64,000 nucleotides of DNA. Source: Streptomyces spinoverrucosus (GTDB taxonomy: Bacteria; Actinomycetota; Actinomycetes; Streptomycetales; Streptomycetaceae). This document shows positions 1 through 9,277 of this stretch, one piece after another (position 1 is the first letter of the stretch; every line of letters starts with the position of its first letter). Position numbers and translations under genes: made by a program. The stretch covers positions 4,171,001-4,235,000 of the forward strand of contig NZ_JADPZX010000001.1 in NCBI RefSeq assembly GCF_015712165.1, written 5' to 3'. Below the pieces are notes generated by a model. It made no database searches and was not told the DNA's origin. It was given only the letters and a program-made list of their open reading frames with translations.

Positions 1-902
1 TGGACCAGCCCGCGCATCTCCTCGGCGGTCTGGAAGCGGTCGTCGGGCTCCTTGGCGAGCGAGCGCATGACGAGGCCGTCCAGCTCCGGCGGCGAGCCCT
101 CGTAGATCTCGGACGGCGCGGTGGGGATGTCCTGGACGTGCTGGTAGACCACCGACAGCGGGGTCTCGCCGACGAACGGCGGGCGCAGCGCCAGGAGTTC
201 GTACAGCAGACAGCCCGTCGCGTACAGGTCGGAGCGGTGGTCGACGGCCTTGCCGAGCGCCTGCTCCGGGGAGAGGTACTGGGGGGTGCCCATGACCATG
301 CCGGTCTGCGTCATCGTCGTGGACGCCCCGTGCAGGGCGCGGGCGATGCCGAAGTCCATCACCTTGACGGCGCCGTTGTGCGTGATGATGACGTTCGCCG
401 GCTTGATGTCGCGGTGCACGATGCCGTGCTGGTGCGAGTAGGCGAGCGCCTCCAGGACGCCGGAGACGATGATCAGGGCCTGCTCCGGGCCGGGCGCCTC
501 GGCGTTGTGCAGCAGATCGCGGATGGTGCGGCCCTCGACCAGCTCCATCACGATGTACGGCACCGACTGGCCGCCCACGAAGTCCTCGCCGGAGTCGTAC
601 ACGGCGACGATCGCGTGGTGGTTGAGGCCGGCCACCGACTGGGCCTCGCGCGTGAAGCGGGCCTTGGACACCGGGTCCTCGGCGAGGTCGGAGCGCAGCA
701 GCTTGACCGCCACGGTGCGCCCGAGGCGCACGTCCTCGGCCGCGAACACCTCGGCCATGCCGCCCCGGCCGAGTCTGCGGGTCAGCCGGTACCGGCCGTC
801 CCCGACAAGCCCTCCATTACCCCACATTTCCGGCGCATCTGACATCCCGCCGCCAGTCGCCTCGGGGTCGGACGGGCCCTGAGCGCGCTGCTGCTGTGCC
901 AT
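1..902 (-). CDS. Ser/Thr protein kinase, 3' end beyond window
   Basis: A PknA/PknB-type eukaryotic-like Ser/Thr kinase read on the minus strand; only the first 300 residues are inside the window. From ATG at 902 the kinase fold starts near residue 38. It has a glycine loop (LGRGGMAEV, about 44-52), the ATP-binding lysine in VAVKLLR (about 67), the catalytic loop HRDIKPANV (Asp near 165), DFGIARA and an SPEQA activation-segment end. The C-terminal part is missing, so extracellular PASTA repeats cannot be judged. A second ATG at 845 (MSDAPEMW) is a possible alternative start. It is divergent from another kinase gene, which suggests a duplicated pair sharing a control region. Confidence 0.93.
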   Translation of the reverse strand, partial: MAQQQRAQGPSDPEATGGGMSDAPEMWGNGGLVGDGRYRLTRRLGRGGMAEVFAAEDVRLGRTVAVKLLRSDLAEDPVSKARFTREAQSVAGLNHHAIVAVYDSGEDFVGGQSVPYIVMELVEGRTIRDLLHNAEAPGPEQALIIVSGVLEALAYSHQHGIVHRDIKPANVIITHNGAVKVMDFGIARALHGASTTMTQTGMVMGTPQYLSPEQALGKAVDHRSDLYATGCLLYELLALRPPFVGETPLSVVYQHVQDIPTAPSEIYEGSPPELDGLVMRSLAKEPDDRFQTAEEMRGLV

Positions 903-1238
903 CAGTCCTCGCCGTCGTTTCTGCCCGCGGTGCGCGCGGTGTTGTTACGGTCTCCGTCGGCCACGCTACAGCCTTCGGGCAAGCCGCCGGTCCGAGATGG
1001 ATACCGGGACCGGTCCGGGACGGACGGGCCGTCGAACCGGTCATGAAACCCCTGTGCCGTCGCGTCGTGCAAATCCTGTGTACCGGCCGCACGGCCGCTG
1101 TAACGCTTCCGCGACGCTTCTTTCGCGTACGGTCACGGAACGGGCACCGAGCTTGACGTGTCAGTGCCCTGGGGCAGACTTGGCCGGGAATAGCACTTTC
1201 GATCAACGGCGCCTGAAGGCCCACGGGGGATACGGAAC
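903..1238. promoter_or_regulatory. Divergent intergenic region between two kinase genes
   Basis: This 336-base gap has no convincing gene. Towards the plus-strand kinase, TTGACG (1153-1158) and CAGACT (1175-1180) are 16 bases apart and resemble a housekeeping -35/-10 pair. A GGGGGA ribosome-binding site (1225-1230) precedes the ATG at 1239. I saw no strong palindrome. The promoter call is inference. Confidence 0.4.
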
Positions 1239-2882
1239 ATGAGCCAGGACGGCGCACAGGGCCGGTACGCGGGGCGGGCGCTCGCCGGCGGCCGGTATCA
1301 GCTGCGTGACTTGCTCGGCCAGGGCGGCATGGCCTCGGTGCACCTCGCTTACGACGCCGTACTCGACCGCCAGGTCGCGATCAAGACACTGCACACCGAA
1401 CTGGGCCGCGAACAGGCGTTCCGCGAGCGCTTCCGCCGCGAGGCGCAGGCAGTGGCGAAGCTCACGCACACCAACATCGTCTCGGTCTTCGACACCGGCG
1501 AGGACGACGTCGACGGCATGACGACGCCGTACATCGTCATGGAGTACGTCGAGGGCCGCCCGCTCGGCTCGGTGCTCGACGAGGACCTGCGGCAGTACGG
1601 CGCGATGCCCGCCGACAAGGCGCTGAAGGTCACCGCCGACGTCCTCGCGGCGCTGGAGATCAGCCACGAGATGGGCCTGGTGCACCGGGACATCAAGCCG
1701 GGCAACGTGATGGTGACCAAGCGCGGCGTGGTCAAGGTCATGGACTTCGGCATCGCCCGCGCCATGCAGTCCGGTGTCACGTCGATGACGCAGACCGGCA
1801 TGGTCGTCGGCACCCCGCAGTACCTCTCGCCGGAGCAGGCGCTCGGCCGGGGCGTGGACGCGCGTTCCGACCTGTACTCGGTCGGCATCATGCTGTTCCA
1901 ACTGGTCACCGGGCGGCTCCCGTTCGACGCCGACTCGCCGCTGGCCATCGCGTACGCGCACGTGCAGGAGGAACCGCCGGTTCCGTCCTCGATCAACCGC
2001 GCGCTGCCGCCGGCCGTGGACGCGCTGATCGCCCGCGCGCTGAGGAAGAACCCCAACGAGCGTTTCCCGACGGCCGAGTCCATGCGTGACGAGTGCCTGC
2101 GCGTGGCGGCGTCCTTCCAGGCGGCCCCGCCGAGCATCGTGCCGGGCACGCCGACGCAGAGCGGTTCGGGCGTCGGCTCGGCGGTCTTCCCGCCGGTCGA
2201 CCAGGCGACCCCGGCGCCGCCCCAGAGCAACGTACAGACGCCGTACCAGCCGCACCCGACGCCGAACCCGAACCCGTACGGCACGCCGACGCCCTCCCCG
2301 GCGTACGGCTATCCGCAGCAGGGCGGCTACCAGACGCCGCACGCCGCGTACGGGCAGCAGCCGACGCCGAGCACGCCGCCGCCGTACAACATCACGCCGC
2401 AGACGCCGGCGCCCACAAGCGGCGGCAAGGGCAACCGGCCGGTGATCATCGGCTCGATCGTCGTGGCCCTGGTCGCGGTCGGCGGTCTCGTCGCGGCTCT
2501 CACGCTGAACGGCGGCGACGGCGGCAACACCGGCGGGGGCGGCGGGGCGAGTGCCTCGGCCTCGTCGTCGGCGACCGAGGCTCCGGGCTACCGAGGGCCG
2601 GACACGACGAAGACGATCGACAAGGAGGAGTGCACGGAGCCGGAGGAGTCGTACAACGACCCCAAGAAGATCCGGATCCCGGACTTCCAGTTCAAGAACA
2701 TCTCGTCGGTCAGGGAGTGCCTCCAGGCCGCTGGCTGGCAGCTGAAGACCAAGGACGTCGACGAGAACACCTACGGCGACGGCACGGTCATGAACCAGTT
2801 CCCGTCCGCGGGCACGGATGTGGACCCGGAGGACATGCCGGAGATCCTGCTCGAGGTGTCGACGGGGAATCCGCCTTACTGA
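1239..2882 (+). CDS. Ser/Thr protein kinase, membrane-anchored, one PASTA-like domain
   Basis: A 547-residue transmembrane Ser/Thr kinase. The catalytic domain spans about 19-285, with LGQGGMASV, VAIK, HRDIKPGNV (catalytic Asp near 151), DFGIARA and SPEQA. A Pro/Tyr/Gln-rich juxtamembrane linker (about 295-395) leads to one membrane helix (about 400-424). A Gly/Ser-rich stretch and a single PASTA-like C-terminal module (about 480-547) would lie outside the cell. In these families the outer part is thought to sense wall fragments while the inner kinase phosphorylates FHA and division proteins. One PASTA-like unit is fewer than the four in the kinase at 61075. ATG 1239 has a GGGGGA box eight bases upstream. 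Confidence 0.93.
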   Translation: MSQDGAQGRYAGRALAGGRYQLRDLLGQGGMASVHLAYDAVLDRQVAIKTLHTELGREQAFRERFRREAQAVAKLTHTNIVSVFDTGEDDVDGMTTPYIVMEYVEGRPLGSVLDEDLRQYGAMPADKALKVTADVLAALEISHEMGLVHRDIKPGNVMVTKRGVVKVMDFGIARAMQSGVTSMTQTGMVVGTPQYLSPEQALGRGVDARSDLYSVGIMLFQLVTGRLPFDADSPLAIAYAHVQEEPPVPSSINRALPPAVDALIARALRKNPNERFPTAESMRDECLRVAASFQAAPPSIVPGTPTQSGSGVGSAVFPPVDQATPAPPQSNVQTPYQPHPTPNPNPYGTPTPSPAYGYPQQGGYQTPHAAYGQQPTPSTPPPYNITPQTPAPTSGGKGNRPVIIGSIVVALVAVGGLVAALTLNGGDGGNTGGGGGASASASSSATEAPGYRGPDTTKTIDKEECTEPEESYNDPKKIRIPDFQFKNISSVRECLQAAGWQLKTKDVDENTYGDGTVMNQFPSAGTDVDPEDMPEILLEVSTGNPPY

Positions 2883-2903
2883 GCCACTGCCCGAGTCACG
2901 AGA

Positions 2904-2929
2904 AAGGGCCCGGCGTGCGCCGGGCCCTT
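2904..2929. terminator. Bidirectional hairpin between convergent genes
   Basis: A perfect 12-bp inverted repeat (AAGGGCCCGGCG / CGCCGGGCCCTT) with a very short central TG. It lies between the kinase stop at 2882 and the convergent gene ending at 2940. A-rich and T-rich flanks on the two sides suit termination from either strand. Confidence 0.85.
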
Positions 2930-2939
2930 CGCGGTGTCC

Positions 2940-3485
2940 TTACAGGTACGGTCCGCCCGAGCGACCGCCCGTGCGGGGGTCGTCGCCCTCCTGGGTGATG
3001 CCCGGCGGCAGGGCGCGGCGCATCTGCTCCAACTGGGCCCGCGCGGCCATCTGCTGGGCGAACAGCGTGGTCTGGATCCCGTGGAAGAGCCCCTCCAGCC
3101 AGCCGACCAACTGGGCCTGCGCGATCCGCAGTTCGGCGTCGCTGGGGGTGGCCTCGTCGGTGAACGGCAGGGAGAGCCGCTCCAGCTCCTCCACGAGCTC
3201 CGGCGCCAGGCCGTCCTCCAGCTCCTTCACCGAGCTCGCGTGGATCTCCTTGAGCCGGACCCGGCTGGCCTCGTCGAGAGGAGCCGCCCGCACCTCCTCC
3301 AGGAGCTGCTTGATCATGCTGCCGATCCGCATCACCTTGGCCGGCTGCTCTACCTGCTCGGTCACCGGGGTCTCGTGGGAGTCGTCGTCCCCACCGCCAC
3401 CGCCGCCGAGTGCCATGCCGTCCTGGCCCACGACCAGGATCCGCTGGGCGTTCTCCGACGACCGTTCGTTCCTCGGCATCTCCAT
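2940..3485 (-). CDS. bpa: Bacterial proteasome activator (Bpa/PafE, DUF2587 family)
   Basis: A 181-residue protein matching the DUF2587 family of ATP-independent 20S proteasome activators (Mycobacterium Bpa/PafE, Rv3780). The helical core is the conserved stretch starting VMRIGSMIKQLLEEVRAAP, with the long helix region ending MAARAQLEQMRR. The protein ends GGPYL; the extreme C-terminus of this family docks into proteasome alpha-ring pockets, and the mycobacterial tail is, as I recall, GQYL. ATG at 3485 (MEMPRNERS) is preferred over the upstream in-frame extension because it matches how I remember the family starting. A second ATG follows at 3479. A Gly/Asp-rich disordered segment follows the N-terminal strand. 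Confidence 0.85.
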   Translation of the reverse strand: MEMPRNERSSENAQRILVVGQDGMALGGGGGGDDDSHETPVTEQVEQPAKVMRIGSMIKQLLEEVRAAPLDEASRVRLKEIHASSVKELEDGLAPELVEELERLSLPFTDEATPSDAELRIAQAQLVGWLEGLFHGIQTTLFAQQMAARAQLEQMRRALPPGITQEGDDPRTGGRSGGPYL

Positions 3486-3651
3486 GCCGTCATTGTCTCG
3501 CACACCTCCACCCCACCATCGAGGCGCCCCCCGTGCAGGGTGATCCACCGATTACGACCACTTGGCGGCGCCCGGAATGCCGTAATCGTCAACGGATGTG
3601 AGGCTTGTGTCGTCGATTGTGGCGACCTGTTTCCGGGAGGGGGTCACGGAC

Positions 3652-4164
3652 GTGACTCCAAGGCGGCGCGTGAAGCGTGCGGCGCGGGTGGTGGTGCTGG
3701 GCGTGGCGCTGAGCACCGTCGTGCTCGGGTGCGGGGCTGTGACGTCGTACGAGGCTGAGGACCCGTCGTACGACCAGAAGGCGGCGTGGTACGCGAAGGT
3801 GCCGCCCGCGAGCGGCGAACCCTCCGGCTCCGGCTCGACCTCCGCCTCTCCCGATCCGAGCTGGGCCGGGAGCCGGGCCGGGGAGGGGCGGATGCGGCCG
3901 GGGCGGCCGGAGGAGCCGTGGCCCGGGACGGCGACGGCGCGCCCGAGCGGGACCGGCGCCGCCGACGACGTGGCCGCGTCGCCGTCGGCGTCCGATCCCG
4001 GGGTGGCCGCCCGCGAGGACGAGGACGAGCAGCAGGCCGTTCCGGACTCCGACATGTCCGAACCGGTGCTGCGGATCCTGCCGCTGGGCAGTGGGCTGGT
4101 GCTCATCGGCCTCGGCCTCGGGCTCGCCTTCGTGGCGCTGCGGGTGCGCCGGGCGCAGGGGTGA
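3652..4164 (+). CDS. Small putative lipoprotein with C-terminal membrane helix
   Basis: A 170-residue hypothetical protein. From GTG 3652 (strong GGGAGGGGG box nine bases upstream) the N-terminus is a basic, then hydrophobic signal ending in a lipobox VVLGC with Cys near residue 27. A low-complexity Ser/Pro/Gly/Asp/Glu-rich middle follows. A second hydrophobic helix (PLGSGLVLIGLGLGLAF, near the C-terminus) is followed by an Arg-rich tail, so the predicted topology is lipid anchor outside and tail inside. Having both anchors is unusual for a lipoprotein. No enzymatic domain is recognised. An upstream ATG at 3598 is possible but would bury the signal sequence. Confidence 0.7.
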   Translation: MTPRRRVKRAARVVVLGVALSTVVLGCGAVTSYEAEDPSYDQKAAWYAKVPPASGEPSGSGSTSASPDPSWAGSRAGEGRMRPGRPEEPWPGTATARPSGTGAADDVAASPSASDPGVAAREDEDEQQAVPDSDMSEPVLRILPLGSGLVLIGLGLGLAFVALRVRRAQG

Positions 4165-4190
4165 GGTCGCTCCCCTTGGGGTCCCCTTCG

Positions 4191-5171
4191 TTACGCGGTG
4201 ACCAGCAGGACCTTCCCCACATGGCCGCTCTCCTCCAGCAGGCGGTGGGCGTCCGGGGCGTCCGGCATGGGCAGCTCGCGGTCGATCACCGGTCGGACGT
4301 GACCGGCGTCGAGCAGCGGCCAGACGTGCTCGCGTGCGGCGGCGACGATGGCCGCCTTCTCGTCGAGCGGGCGGGCGCGCAGCGAGGTCGCGCTGATCGC
4401 GGCGCGCTTGCTGAGCAGGCTGCCGATGTTCAGCTCGCCCTTGACGCCGCCCTGCATGCCGATGATCGCCAGTCGGCCGTTGACGGCGAGGGCCTGGACG
4501 TTGCGGTCGAGGTACTTGGCGCCCATGTTGTCGAGGATGACGTCCGCGCCCGAGCCGGCCGTGGCCTGCCTGATCTCCTCGACGAAGTCCTGCTCCCGGT
4601 AGTTGATCAGGATGTCGGCGCCCAGTTCGGCGCAGCGCTCCAGCTTCTCCTTGGTGCCCGCGGTGACGGCGACCTTGGCGCCGACCGCCTTGGCGAGCTG
4701 GATCGCCATGGTGCCGATGCCGCTGGAGCCGCCGTGCACGAGCAGGGTCTCGCCGGGGCGCAGGTGGGCGACCATGAAGACGTTCGACCAGACCGTGCAG
4801 GTGACCTCGGGCAGCGCCGCGGCCTGCCGGACGTCGAGGCCGCGCGGCACGGGCAGCAGCTGGCCGGCCGGAACGGCGACCTTCTCGGCGTAGCCGCCAC
4901 CGGAGAGCAGCGCGCACACCTCGTCGCCCACGGCCCAGCCGGCGACGCCGGCGCCGAGCGCGGCGATCCGTCCGGAGCATTCCAGGCCGGGGTAGGGGGA
5001 AGCGCCGGGCGGCGGGTTGTAGAAGCCCTGTCGCTGCAGGATGTCCGCCCGGTTCACCGCGCTGGCCGCCACCTCGACCAGCACCTCGCCCTCCCCGGCG
5101 ACCGGATCAGGGACCTCGTCCCACACCAGCGCCTCGGGCCCACCAGGTTCGGGAATCGTGATCGCATGCAT
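4191..5171 (-). CDS. NAD(P)H:quinone oxidoreductase (zeta-crystallin/PIG3 type)
   Basis: A 326-residue zinc-independent medium-chain dehydrogenase/reductase of the quinone oxidoreductase (PIG3/QOR) branch. It begins MHAITIPEPGG, has the NRADILQRQGFY segment typical of this branch, and a Rossmann nucleotide-binding motif LLVHGGSSGIGTMAIQLA near residues 140-160. Members transfer hydride from NADPH to quinones or enones. The zinc-ligand Cys/His set of alcohol dehydrogenases is absent. Start ATG at 5171 is chosen because the open frame upstream carries no family sequence. The gene is divergent from the ABC exporter at 5344. Confidence 0.9.
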   Translation of the reverse strand: MHAITIPEPGGPEALVWDEVPDPVAGEGEVLVEVAASAVNRADILQRQGFYNPPPGASPYPGLECSGRIAALGAGVAGWAVGDEVCALLSGGGYAEKVAVPAGQLLPVPRGLDVRQAAALPEVTCTVWSNVFMVAHLRPGETLLVHGGSSGIGTMAIQLAKAVGAKVAVTAGTKEKLERCAELGADILINYREQDFVEEIRQATAGSGADVILDNMGAKYLDRNVQALAVNGRLAIIGMQGGVKGELNIGSLLSKRAAISATSLRARPLDEKAAIVAAAREHVWPLLDAGHVRPVIDRELPMPDAPDAHRLLEESGHVGKVLLVTA

Positions 5172-5343
5172 AAGGCGGACGCTACTCCTGTCAGGCCCGG
5201 GCCGACCCGGCCACACGGGGCCCTCCATCCCCCTCGGGCGTTGGACGGGGGTCTCCCAGGAAAACTCTGTGCGTCGGCGATGAGTTTGCGCCACGGTGGG
5301 GGTCTCCCCATGCGTAATCGAAGTACGCGGAAGGACATCACAC

Positions 5344-6365
<1,022 letters not shown>

Positions 6366-6369
<4 letters not shown>

Positions 6370-7214
6370 GCACCGCGACCACCACCGAGACCAAGGAACT
6401 GGCCCCCGTCAGCACCGAGTCGCTGGCCGCGCTGCTCGTCGCCAAGGAGCGGCCGCCGCGGCCGAGCGCCCTGTCGGCGTCGCTGACGTTCGGCTGGCGG
6501 GCGATCCTGAAGATCAAGCACGTCCCGGAGCAGCTCTTCGACGTCACCGCCTTCCCGATCATGATGGTGCTGATGTACACCTACCTGTTCGGCGGGGCGC
6601 TGGCCGGTTCGCCGAAGGAGTACATCCAGTTCCTGCTGCCGGGCATCCTGGTGATGTCGGTCGTGATGATCACGATGTACACGGGTGTCTCGGTCAACAC
6701 GGACATCGAGAAGGGCGTCTTCGACCGCTTCCGCAGCCTGCCGATCTGGCGGCCGTCGACGATGGTCGGCTATCTGCTCGGAGACGCCCTGCGCTACACC
6801 ATCGCGTCCGTGGTGATGCTGACCGTCGGCATGATCCTCGGCTACCGGCCGGACGGCGGGGTCGGCGGTGTGCTCGCCGGGATCGTGCTGCTGGTGGTGT
6901 TCTCGTTCGCGTTCTCGTGGATCTGGACCATGTTCGGGCTGATGCTGCGCACCGAGAAGTCGGTGATGGGCGTCAGCATGATGGTGATCTTCCCGCTGAC
7001 CTTCCTGTCCAACGTCTTCGTCGACCCGCGCACCATGCCGGGCTGGCTCCAGGCGTTCGTCAACAACAGCCCGGTCACCCATCTGGCCTCGGCGGTGCGG
7101 GAGCTGATGGCCGGTCAGTGGCCCGCCGACGAGATCGCCTGGTCACTGGGCTGGGCGGGCCTGTTCGTGCTGGTCTTCGGGCCGATCACGATGCGGCTGT
7201 ACAACCGCAAGTAG
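6366..7214 (+). CDS. DrrB-type ABC-2 permease
   Basis: A 282-residue ABC-2 family permease partnering the ATPase encoded just upstream. After a soluble N-terminus of about 60 residues there are six predicted membrane helices, including [36 protein letters not shown] and a C-terminal [16 protein letters not shown]. The segment [18 protein letters not shown] is the conserved cytoplasmic ABC-2 motif. The ATG overlaps the ATPase stop (ATGA). Predicted to form the DrrA2B2 export pump. Confidence 0.93.
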
Positions 7215-7231
7215 CCCGGACGTGATCCGGC

Positions 7232-7894
7232 TCAGCGCTGTGGGCCGCGCCCGTTCTGGGGTGCGGCCCGCGGCACGATGGTGATCACCCGGTCCGTCAG
7301 CTCCAGCGTCCGGACGGCCGGATCGTCGTAGTGCAGCACCCGGTGCCCGCGTACGACGCTGATCACCAGGTCGTCCGTCTCGCGCGGGCTCCGGCCCACC
7401 TCCGCCTTGGTCACCGGCCGGTCGATCACGTCGAGCCCGCTGCCCTGGCGGATGAGGTCCTCCATGACCAGCCCGGCAGCGGGGCTGAGCACGGACAGGC
7501 CCAGTAGCCGCCCGGCCGCGCCCGCGCTGGTGATGACCTCGTCGGCGCCGGACTGCTGCAACAGCGGCGCGTTCTCCTCCTCGCGCACCGCCGCCACGAT
7601 CGTCGCGCCACGGTTGAGCTGCCGGGCGGTCAGCGCCACCAGGACGGCCGTGTCGTCACGCTGGGTCGCGATGATGATCTTCTTCGCCCGTTGCACCTCG
7701 GCCCGCTTCAGTACGTCGCTGCGGGTCGCGTCCCCGAGCACGGCGGCGTAGCCCTCGGCCGTCGCGGCGTCGACCGCCTTGGAGCTCGGGTCGATCACGA
7801 CGACCTGGTCCTTCTTCACCCCTGTGGCACAGACGGCGTGGGTCGCGGCCCGCCCCTTCGTACCGAAGCCGACGACGACAGTGTGGTCGCGCAA
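7232..7894 (-). CDS. TrkA-N/TrkA-C potassium channel regulatory half, pore domain missing
   Basis: The translation from TTG 7894 (220 residues) begins LRDHTVVVGFGTKGR and carries a complete RCK/TrkA-N NAD-binding fold plus a TrkA-C-like tail (RVITIVPRA). Relatives, including the intact neighbour at 8086, carry a two-helix pore with TTGYGD before this region. Here homology stops at the codons for WRSSLRD, and the upstream frame runs antisense into the neighbour without pore sequence. A GGAGG box six bases before TTG 7894 could support a stand-alone cytosolic regulator; the alternative is a 5'-truncated pseudogene. An open frame reaches 8131 but lacks family sequence there. Confidence 0.65.
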   Translation of the reverse strand: MRDHTVVVGFGTKGRAATHAVCATGVKKDQVVVIDPSSKAVDAATAEGYAAVLGDATRSDVLKRAEVQRAKKIIIATQRDDTAVLVALTARQLNRGATIVAAVREEENAPLLQQSGADEVITSAGAAGRLLGLSVLSPAAGLVMEDLIRQGSGLDVIDRPVTKAEVGRSPRETDDLVISVVRGHRVLHYDDPAVRTLELTDRVITIVPRAAPQNGRGPQR

Positions 7895-8085
7895 GGAGGA
7901 CCTCCAGCAGGGTGTGCGGCCATCGGACCGGGTACGGCGCCCGGACGTCGAGTCCGACGCTACCCAGCGCGTCGGCGCGCGCCCACCCCGGTCGGCGTGT
8001 CGGGCCGGGGGGCACGGCGACCGCGCCGGACCCCGTGCGGAACGATGGAGTCGACAGTCCGTACCGACGCCGCAGGGGGCCAGCG

Positions 8086-9192
8086 ATGAAGGACGACGAG
8101 CATCCATCCGCGCAGGGGGTGAGGGCCGCACTGCTGCGGTCCCTGTGGAGCCGCTCGCGCAAGGAGGCCCGCGCCGACGCCGAGGCGGGCCGCGCCATCA
8201 CGATGCCGGTGCTGAACGTCGTACCGCCGCTCCAGCAGGTGCTCAAGCGCCTGACCATGGCACTGCTGGTGCTGGTCGTCACGATCCTGATCGTGTACGT
8301 CGACAGCGAGGGCTACACCGACAACTCCGACGGCAGGGTAGATCTGCTCGACGCCGCGTACTACGCCACCGTCACCCTCTCCACCACCGGCTACGGCGAC
8401 ATCACGCCGGTCAGCGAGGCCGCCCGGCTGACCAACATCTTCGTCATCACACCGCTGCGCGTGCTGTTCCTGATCATCCTGGTCGGTACGACCCTGGAGG
8501 TGCTCACCGAGCGCACCCGCCAGCAGGTCCGCATCCACCGCTGGCGTGCCCGCACACGGGATCACATCGTGGTCATCGGATACGGCACCAAGGGGCGGCA
8601 CGCGGTGCAGACCCTGGTCGGTCAGGGCATCGGCAAGGACCGGATCGTCGTCGTGGACGCCCAGCGCAAGTCGGCCGAGGCGGCCGGTGACGACGGCCTG
8701 GTGGCGGTGACCGGTGACGCCACCCGCTCGGAGACCCTGCTCAAGGCCGAACTCCACCGCGCCACCCGCGTGATCATCGCCCCGCAGCGCGACGAGACGG
8801 CCACTCTGATCACCCTCACCGCGCGCCAGCTGAACAAGCACGCCACGATCGTCGCCGCCGTCCGCGAGGACGAGAACGTGCCGCTGCTCAAGCAGAGCGG
8901 CGCGGACACCGTCGTGACCAGCTCCAGCTCGGCCGGCCGGCTGCTCGGCACCTTCATGGCCAGCCCGCCCGTGGCCCGGACGCTGGAGGACCTCATGACC
9001 CTCGGCAGCGGTATGGACCTCATCGAGCGTTCGGTCACCCCGGACGAGGTGGGCCGGACCCCCCGGGAGTGCGCGGACCTCGTGGTGGCGGTCGTGCGGG
9101 ACAAGAAGATGCTGGACTACGCCGACGGGTGGCGAACGGAGCTGCGGGCGGGGGACCGGGTCATCGCGGTCAGTCGGCCGGTCACCACCTGA
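8086..9192 (+). CDS. Potassium channel protein with RCK (TrkA-N) domain
   Basis: A 368-residue two-transmembrane potassium channel. A basic N-terminus leads to helix 1 (MALLVLVVTILIVYV, about 60-78), a pore loop with the selectivity filter TTGYGD (about 100-105), and helix 2 (FVITPLRVLFLIILVG). A long linker (TLEVLTERTRQQVRI) then leads to the RCK NAD-binding domain starting DHIVVIGYGTKG, with a TrkA-C-like end. Such channels assemble as tetramers gated by the RCK ring. ATG 8086 has a CAGGGGG box. It is divergent from, and homologous to, the truncated gene ending at 7232, implying an old duplication. Confidence 0.93.
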   Translation: MKDDEHPSAQGVRAALLRSLWSRSRKEARADAEAGRAITMPVLNVVPPLQQVLKRLTMALLVLVVTILIVYVDSEGYTDNSDGRVDLLDAAYYATVTLSTTGYGDITPVSEAARLTNIFVITPLRVLFLIILVGTTLEVLTERTRQQVRIHRWRARTRDHIVVIGYGTKGRHAVQTLVGQGIGKDRIVVVDAQRKSAEAAGDDGLVAVTGDATRSETLLKAELHRATRVIIAPQRDETATLITLTARQLNKHATIVAAVREDENVPLLKQSGADTVVTSSSSAGRLLGTFMASPPVARTLEDLMTLGSGMDLIERSVTPDEVGRTPRECADLVVAVVRDKKMLDYADGWRTELRAGDRVIAVSRPVTT

Positions 9193-9240
9193 CGGGGGCT
9201 TCCGGGAGCGGCTGACGGGCGACTACGGTGCGTCGTCGAT

Positions 9241-9254
9241 GTTTCACGTGAAAC
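9241..9254. promoter_or_regulatory. parS: parS chromosome-partition site 1
   Basis: An exact 14-base palindrome GTTTCACGTGAAAC, the ParB-binding parS consensus of Streptomyces and other bacteria. ParB loads here and spreads to organise the origin-proximal region. It lies between the channel gene and moeA. Confidence 0.93.
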
Positions 9255-9263
9255 ACACCCCGA

Positions 9264-9277
9264 GTTTCACGTGAAAC
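9264..9277. promoter_or_regulatory. parS: parS chromosome-partition site 2
   Basis: A second exact GTTTCACGTGAAAC, 23 bases downstream of the first. It overlaps the 3' end of moeA: the gene's last residues CFT and its TGA stop are written inside the site. Confidence 0.93.

Noticed and set aside
5172..5343. Possible operator between quinone oxidoreductase and DrrA genes
   Set aside because: Only short repeated GGGGGTCTCCC words are present; no convincing dyad.
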